Source of the DNA: Victivallaceae bacterium
Lineage (GTDB): Bacteria; Verrucomicrobiota; Lentisphaeria; Victivallales; Victivallaceae
DNA length: 6,990 nucleotides
Direction of reading: 5' to 3'
NCBI GenBank assembly: GCA_028717165.1
Contig: JAQUOK010000157.1
Coordinates: 1-6,990, forward strand
The notes beneath the pieces are model-generated. The model searched no databases. It was not told the DNA's origin and was given only the letters and a program-made list of their open reading frames with translations. This document shows, piece after piece, positions 1-4,610 of this stretch; the stretch's first letter is position 1, and the number at the start of each line of letters is the position of its first letter. Position numbers and translations under genes: made by a program.

Positions 1-314
1 TGTTCATATAGGCAATGAGTTTTTGCGGATCACCGATATAATTCGATATGTTCATAGCGGTATCGTACATGTCCTTGCAGGTGGAATAAGTGTCCTGGGC
101 GACCTTGAGCGTGTCGATGCCGGTTTTCAGGATTTGTCCGGTCTTGCCCAATTGTTCGATCTGGTAATCGATATCCATCTGCTGATACAGTTCATCCTGT
201 ATCGCCTTGACGGTGTCATGGATATAGGTCACGCTGTCATGCACGGAATAAGTAGCCCACGCCGACGGCGAAAAGGGTTATCCAAAGCAATAGAAAAAGT
301 TTATATTTTCGCAT
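1..314 (-). CDS. Exported helical protein, possibly VirB5/TrbJ-like; apparent frameshift in signal peptide, 3'-partial
   Basis: A strong Shine-Dalgarno AAGGAGG (320-326) lies five bases before an ATG at 314. That frame gives MRKYKLFLLLWITLF, a signal-peptide start, but then hits TGA at 237-239 after 25 codons. A second frame (codon register of GTG at 244) carries SPSAWA, a textbook signal-peptidase-I site, then TYSVHDSVTYIHDTVKAIQD, and stays open to the left edge. Removing one T from the CTTTTC run (271-274 on the plus strand) joins the two into a complete signal peptide with mature protein starting TYSVHD. The mature part is amphipathic helix with NYIGDPQKLIAYMN at the edge. Small exported helical proteins next to VirB4 genes are often VirB5/TrbJ minor pilins, so that is the best guess. 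The frame shift may be an assembly error, a real pseudogene or, less likely, recoding. Confidence 0.6.
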
Positions 315-319
315 AGCCG

Positions 320-326
320 CCTCCTT
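320..326 (-). promoter_or_regulatory. Shine-Dalgarno of the VirB5-like gene, overlapping the lipoprotein stop
   Basis: On the minus strand the sequence reads TAAGGAGGCGGCTATG: the lipoprotein TAA (325-327) shares its last two bases with AAGGAGG, and the ATG at 314 follows five bases later. This near-perfect site fixes the start of the downstream gene at 314, even though the frame breaks soon after. It also suggests translational coupling. Confidence 0.85.
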
Positions 327-765
327 ATTCCGTTACCGAGAGTGAAACCGAGGACGGAACATATTTCACGCCGTTATCCGGATACTGGACCGGAAGTTCG
401 TAAACCCGGCTCCGGACAGGTTCGCCATCCTCGGCCTGATGAAGCTTCTGGTAGAGCCAGTAAAGTTCCTTCGCGGAATTGGATCGGCCGAGGTCATAAC
501 CCGCTTTGTACTCTTTGGCTTTTTCTTCTTTGAAGCCGTTTTCAATAAACTGCCCGAGCAGGAACGCCCCTGCCGCGGCCGCGCCGGTGGCGGCGAGCCG
601 TGTTCCCTCATCCTCGTCTTCTGCCGCATAGGAACCGGCCAGCGCTCCGCCCAGCCCCAATGCCGGGGCAAGGATACTGGAGGCGCTCGTCTGCGCGATC
701 TGGGTGGAGGAACAGCCGCATAACAAGATTCCGGTTGTTACCGCAAACATAATTAATGATTTCAT
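325..765 (-). CDS. Small T4SS-associated lipoprotein with glycine-zipper-like hairpin
   Basis: This 146-residue protein begins with a type II signal sequence: MKSLIMFAVTTGILLCGC, lipidated cysteine C18, with L15-C16-G17 before it (cysteine at -2 is slightly unusual). The residue after the lipidated cysteine is Ser, not Asp, which fits outer-membrane sorting. Residues 29-46 and 56-73 are two Gly/Ala-rich hydrophobic stretches separated by the acidic EDEDEGT, a pattern like glycine-zipper hairpins. Residues 85-110 (including KAGYDLGRSNSAKELYWLY) look helical, and the end (YELPVQYP...SVSLSV) looks like beta strands. A good Shine-Dalgarno AAGGA (776-780) lies 10 bases before the ATG, in the 21-base gap after the coiled-coil gene. 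Lipoproteins of similar size occur in conjugation operons as channel or pilotin components, so that role is likely. I cannot match it to a named one such as TraV, VirB7 or TrbH. Confidence 0.85.
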   Translation of the reverse strand: MKSLIMFAVTTGILLCGCSSTQIAQTSASSILAPALGLGGALAGSYAAEDEDEGTRLAATGAAAAGAFLLGQFIENGFKEEKAKEYKAGYDLGRSNSAKELYWLYQKLHQAEDGEPVRSRVYELPVQYPDNGVKYVPSSVSLSVTE

Positions 766-775
766 AGATATTTCA

Positions 776-780
776 TCCTT
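776..780 (-). promoter_or_regulatory. Shine-Dalgarno of the lipoprotein gene
   Basis: AAGGA on the minus strand, 10 bases before the ATG at 765 and within the 21-base gap after the coiled-coil stop codon. It is clearly stronger than the site in front of the coiled-coil gene. Confidence 0.7.
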
Positions 781-786
781 TTCTGG

Positions 787-3700
787 TTAATTGAGAATTG
801 TATCGAGTGCGACATCCGGACTGACGCGCAAATCGCGGGTATCAGCCGGAACTTCCTGAACTTCTGAACTCGGCAGCGAATACGAAGTTCCGGTTCCGCT
901 GCTCGAAGTGCGCTGCTGGTATGCCAGATTGTTAATGGTCGAACGCAGATTTTCATATTGGGTATCACTTTCGAATTTCAGCTTATCAAGTTTGTCCGCA
1001 ATGCTTTCATCAAGATTGTTGATCAGATCGGTGTGGGCAATATCCATCGCTTCCAGAAGCGCTTTAAGTTCATCGTCGCCGATTTCTCGCTCACTCCGGA
1101 GAGTTTCGACAAACGCCAGCACCTGATTTTTAAGTTCATCGAGCTGCGCCTGGACCTCGGAAGTTTGATTGGCGGCGTCAGCTTTCGCCTCTTCCAGCAG
1201 GGCGAGATATTTTTCCTCGGTGGCCAGCAGATCATCCGTGAGCTGTTTGATTTGCAACTCGGTAGAAGAACGGAGCGCCGCGAGTTCCGTTTTTAATAGC
1301 GCGATTTCCTTTTCATGTTCGGCAAATTCCGATTCATCATGCCGGATCGTGATGGCGAATTCAATGTCGGTCAGTTCATTCCGAAGTTTCAGAAGCTCTT
1401 CCAGCAGCCGGATACGGGTTGTTTCTTTTGCGGACGTATCCAGCCCAGCATCCGCCATATCCTGAATCTCCAGGTCAAGATCGGCAATTTCTTTTTCCTT
1501 CGCCTGGATTTGCGCTTCAAAATCACTTTTCAAGCTTTCCAACTTTTCATCGGAATAGACCGCATACCTGATCCGGTTTTCAAGATTCGTCAGCCGTTCG
1601 GTTACGGATTTATCGAGTTCCGTGATCTGGAGCTGCAAACTGTCGATAGCTTCCTGCGTCGCAGTCTGGTGAGCGGCAAGTTCCTCTTTGACGGAATTTA
1701 TTTCGAGATAGATATTCCTGATCTCGTCGTCAAGCTGGTCAACCGCGGAATCGATCTGGTTCTGGATTGCGGCGACGTCTTCCTGATGCTGGGTTTCCAG
1801 AGCGGTGATCTGCTCCTCGACGGCGGCAATCCGCGCGTTGACAGCTTCGCATTCCTCCTGGTATTTCGCGTCAAGGTCGGCAATATCCTCTTCAATCGCT
1901 TCCGTGTCTTTTTCATGCGTAACTTTCAAAATTTCCATCCGGGCATAATAATCCGCCTGCTTTTCCCGAAGCTCAGAAATCTGGTCGTAAAGATCACGGT
2001 CCGTTTCGGAAAGCGCGGCAATTTTACTTTCAAGTTCGCCGTCGAGATCGGCCAATCGGGTTTTCAGCTCGGCAACCGCATCCTGGTATTTATTGTCAAG
2101 CGCCAGCATATCTTGGCGGATATCGGCGGTTTCAACTTCGATCTTTTCCTCCAAAGCCGCCCGCACCGTGCTCAATTCCTCCTGAAGATCAGCGACATCT
2201 CGCGAGTGGGTTTCCTGAAGGTTAGTCAACGTGTTCTGCTGCGTCAACTGCTGAAGCCGGAGATCATCTATATCTTCTTTTAATTCCGCGTCGCTGCTGG
2301 AGTAATCGCGCGCAATCTGCATCAGGTCGGAACTGATTGAATCGAGTTCGTCATTAATTTGCGAAACCTTATCCGCATAGGTCGAATTCAAATTGGAAAT
2401 CTGCTGACTCAACTCATTCACGTCCGCATCATGTTCGGATTGGAGCTGTTCATACTTTGCCGTGTATTCGGCCCGAAGCGTCGCAACATCATTATTGTGT
2501 TCGGTTTCCAGAAGCGTCAAGGCGTTTTTCTGCGCCGTCTGCTGCTGGTTAAGCAAGTCGATTTTTCCCTGAAGTTCCTGATCGCCGGCGGCGGAATCTC
2601 TCGCCAACTGCGTTAATTCGGAATTTACTTCGTTCAATTCAGTATTGATTGCGGAAACTTTGTCCGCATACGTCGAGTTCAGATTGGCAATCTGCTGACT
2701 CAACAAATTCACGTCCGCGGTATGATCGCTTTCCAGTTGCGCGTATTTCGCACTGGCTTCGCTTCGCAACGCGGCGACATCCTGATTATGCTGAGTTTCC
2801 AGCACCGCCAGGGAATTCTGCTGCTCGAGTTGTTTCAGCTTCAGTTGGTCGATCTCGTTTTTCAGACTAAGGTCACCGGCACTGTAATCCGCTTCCAACT
2901 GCGCCAGTCGCGTATTGGTTTGGTTCATACTGACCGTCAACGAATCCACAGACGTCTGATAACGGGAATCCAAATCGGAAATGCTCTGTTCCAAAAGTTT
3001 CACGTCCGCATCATGCTGGGCTTCGAGAGCCGCTTCCTTAGTGGAAATCAAAGTCGTAAGTTCAGCGATGTCCCGATCATGCTGAGTTTCCAGAACAGTC
3101 AACTGATTCTGAAACGAAGACTGAGTGGAAGTCAGGTCATTGACCTTATCCTGCAATATACTGTCCGCGTCATTGGAATCCCGGACGGCCTGAGCAAGCT
3201 GCGTATTGGTCTGATTTAAACTGGCAGTCAACGAATCCACTAATAGCTGATAGCGGGAATCCAGCTCAGAAATACTCTGTTCGAGCAGTTTCACGTCTGC
3301 ATTGTGCTGGGACAGAAGCTGGTCATCCGCCGTTTCGATTTTAGTTTTGAGTTCCGCAATATCGCGGCCGTGTTCGGTAGTCAGCGCGGCAAGTTCACCT
3401 TGAAGCGAGGTCTGCCCGGTAGTCAGCTTATCAACCTTAGACTGCAAAACACTGTCCGCAGACGTATAGTCACTAATTGCCGCCGCCAGCGCGTTATTAG
3501 TCTTAATGACCTCCGTATTGAGTTTGGCTGTCTCAACTTCATATTTCGTATCGACGTTGTCAATTGAATCTTCAAGCCGTTTCACGTCCGCCGCGTGTTC
3601 CGTGCGGATCAGTTCGGTCTTGGCGTCAATCCGGCTTTGAAGCGCGGCAAGCTCGCTGTTATGTTCCTGCTCGGCAAGATTCAACTGCTGTTGAAGAGAA

Positions 3701-4596
3701 GCCTGCTGGTTTTCCAAAGAGGTAATCAGCGTTTTTAACTCCTGGTCAGCGGCAAGGAATTTGGCGTCCATCGCCTTCAGATCGCTGCTAATTGCCGCCA
3801 CATCGCTTTTGATGTTCGCTATTTCCGTTGCATACTTGGAATCGAGATTGCCGATCCTGAGATTCAGCATTTCAATATCTTTTTCATAGGCAATCCTGAG
3901 AACTTCAAGCTGGGCCAGATATTCCGCCTGCTGCCGTTCCAGGCGGGCGATATTGTACTGCAGTTCCGCAACCAGGGAATTGATCTCGGTTTTGAAATCC
4001 TGAATTTGCTTGAGCAGCGCCGCCTGATCGGTATCGTGTTTTGTAATCACGTCGTTGAGTTGCGTCTGGAGCACACTGATCTGAGACTGGAGTTCGGCCA
4101 TTCGAGTATTGACCGTACCTTCCAGTTCCGCTTTCAGTTCGTTAATTTCCGTTGTCAGTTCCGTCTGAACGGCAGCAACGTCATCTCCCGGACAGTCCCA
4201 GCAAATAATCAGCGCACTGCTGATTTCGGCGATATTTTCACTTTCACTTCCCCCGCCCAAAGCAAGCGTATAGGTACCGGCCTCAATCGTAAAATTGTAA
4301 TTCAGGACGGCTTGTTCCATTTTGGAATTGTTACTGTATTGATTGTTATAATTCGCCTGTGCTGTCGCCAGAACATCACCAGATGGATTGGTAAAGGTCA
4401 ACGTAACGACAATATTTTCACCGCGTTTGAAGCCAATGGCCCAAACCGTGGCCTGATGTCCGACACATGATTCCGGACAAGTGAACGCCGCCGTTTTGCC
4501 GGTAACGTCTGTTTGATAGATGATCTTCGAGGCAAAACAGTTTATCCCGGTTATCATTAGTAAAACCGGTATAAAAAGAAATAATTTTAGTTGCAT
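787..4596 (-). CDS. Giant exported coiled-coil protein with six tandem 97-residue repeats; function unknown
   Basis: I do not recognise a named family. Residues 1-23 form a Sec signal peptide: MQLK, a hydrophobic core, then a likely signal peptidase I site after CFA. Residues 24-140 are a beta-rich domain with alternating hydrophobic strands (VVTLTF, GTYTLAL) and two cysteine pairs, C40/C44 and C132/C135. It resembles a small beta-sandwich. Residues ~141-1225 are almost continuous heptad/hendecad coiled coil rich in Q, E, D, L and A. Six in-register 97-residue units occupy 308-889. A proline/glycine-poor coil follows, with one break near 1047-1060 (ADAGLDTSA). The last ~45 residues are Ser/Gly/Pro-rich and end VALDTILN. 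No Walker motif, transmembrane anchor, LPXTG, YadA-type barrel or clear lipobox is visible. The ATG follows the ATPase stop by 14 bases, with only a weak AAGG about 12 bases upstream that overlaps that stop. The T4SS context suggests a structural fibre, spacer or adhesin; this is inference. Confidence 0.93.
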   Translation of the reverse strand: MQLKLFLFIPVLLMITGINCFASKIIYQTDVTGKTAAFTCPESCVGHQATVWAIGFKRGENIVVTLTFTNPSGDVLATAQANYNNQYSNNSKMEQAVLNYNFTIEAGTYTLALGGGSESENIAEISSALIICWDCPGDDVAAVQTELTTEINELKAELEGTVNTRMAELQSQISVLQTQLNDVITKHDTDQAALLKQIQDFKTEINSLVAELQYNIARLERQQAEYLAQLEVLRIAYEKDIEMLNLRIGNLDSKYATEIANIKSDVAAISSDLKAMDAKFLAADQELKTLITSLENQQASLQQQLNLAEQEHNSELAALQSRIDAKTELIRTEHAADVKRLEDSIDNVDTKYEVETAKLNTEVIKTNNALAAAISDYTSADSVLQSKVDKLTTGQTSLQGELAALTTEHGRDIAELKTKIETADDQLLSQHNADVKLLEQSISELDSRYQLLVDSLTASLNQTNTQLAQAVRDSNDADSILQDKVNDLTSTQSSFQNQLTVLETQHDRDIAELTTLISTKEAALEAQHDADVKLLEQSISDLDSRYQTSVDSLTVSMNQTNTRLAQLEADYSAGDLSLKNEIDQLKLKQLEQQNSLAVLETQHNQDVAALRSEASAKYAQLESDHTADVNLLSQQIANLNSTYADKVSAINTELNEVNSELTQLARDSAAGDQELQGKIDLLNQQQTAQKNALTLLETEHNNDVATLRAEYTAKYEQLQSEHDADVNELSQQISNLNSTYADKVSQINDELDSISSDLMQIARDYSSSDAELKEDIDDLRLQQLTQQNTLTNLQETHSRDVADLQEELSTVRAALEEKIEVETADIRQDMLALDNKYQDAVAELKTRLADLDGELESKIAALSETDRDLYDQISELREKQADYYARMEILKVTHEKDTEAIEEDIADLDAKYQEECEAVNARIAAVEEQITALETQHQEDVAAIQNQIDSAVDQLDDEIRNIYLEINSVKEELAAHQTATQEAIDSLQLQITELDKSVTERLTNLENRIRYAVYSDEKLESLKSDFEAQIQAKEKEIADLDLEIQDMADAGLDTSAKETTRIRLLEELLKLRNELTDIEFAITIRHDESEFAEHEKEIALLKTELAALRSSTELQIKQLTDDLLATEEKYLALLEEAKADAANQTSEVQAQLDELKNQVLAFVETLRSEREIGDDELKALLEAMDIAHTDLINNLDESIADKLDKLKFESDTQYENLRSTINNLAYQQRTSSSGTGTSYSLPSSEVQEVPADTRDLRVSPDVALDTILN
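1930..3675 (-). repeat. Tandem array of six 97-aa (291-bp) coiled-coil repeats
   Basis: Six units follow with no gap or length change. R1 is residues 308-404 (DNA 3675-3385), R2 405-501 (3384-3094), R3 502-598 (3093-2803), R4 599-695 (2802-2512), R5 696-792 (2511-2221) and R6 793-889 (2220-1930). The repeat consensus, by unit position, has LETxH at 1-5, D8, H27-x-x-D30-V31, (L/V)(D/N)xxY at 41-45 and Q/E-rich coil at 80-97. R4 and R5 are the closest pair, sharing LNSTYADKVS, and the match is also visible in DNA (tccgcata at 2372 and 2663, 291 bases apart). R2 and R3 form a second close pair (DVKLLEQSIS). R6 is the most diverged and lacks H27. Tyrosine 45 recurs every 97 residues from Y255 to Y837, so one further degenerate unit precedes R1. 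Confidence 0.9.
4528..4596 (-). other. Sec signal peptide of the coiled-coil protein
   Basis: Residues 1-23 show a short basic start (MQLK), a hydrophobic core (LFLFIPVLLMI) and a polar end (TGINCFA), with cleavage most likely after CFA. The cysteine at residue 20 is preceded by G-I-N, which is not a lipobox because N is not accepted at position -1. Soluble export into the periplasm or beyond is therefore favoured over lipidation. Confidence 0.75.
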
Positions 4597-4610
4597 ATCT
4601 TTGATGTACC

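Noticed and set aside
23..316. Plus-strand open frame of 97 codons near the left edge
   Set aside because: It is the shadow of the VirB5-like gene on the minus strand, which has a near-perfect Shine-Dalgarno and a signal-peptide pattern.
1315..2283. Plus-strand open frame of 322 codons
   Set aside because: It lies wholly antisense to the repeat-containing coiled coil. Its Phe/Ile/Arg-rich composition is the mirror of Glu/Gln/Lys/Leu codons, and the repeat structure proves the minus strand is coding.
1930..3675. CRISPR array or intergenic DNA repeat
   Set aside because: The periodicity is 291 bases, in frame and mainly at protein level, with diverged DNA and no short identical repeats with unique spacers.
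4537..4539. Lipidated cysteine (residue 20) in the coiled-coil protein
   Set aside because: The preceding residues are G-I-N. Asn at -1 is not accepted by signal peptidase II, and a signal peptidase I site follows at CFA.
787..4596. SMC/Rad50-type ATPase or phage tape-measure protein
   Set aside because: There is no Walker A or B motif in the coiled-coil protein. It has a Sec signal peptide and lies in a T4SS operon without phage genes.
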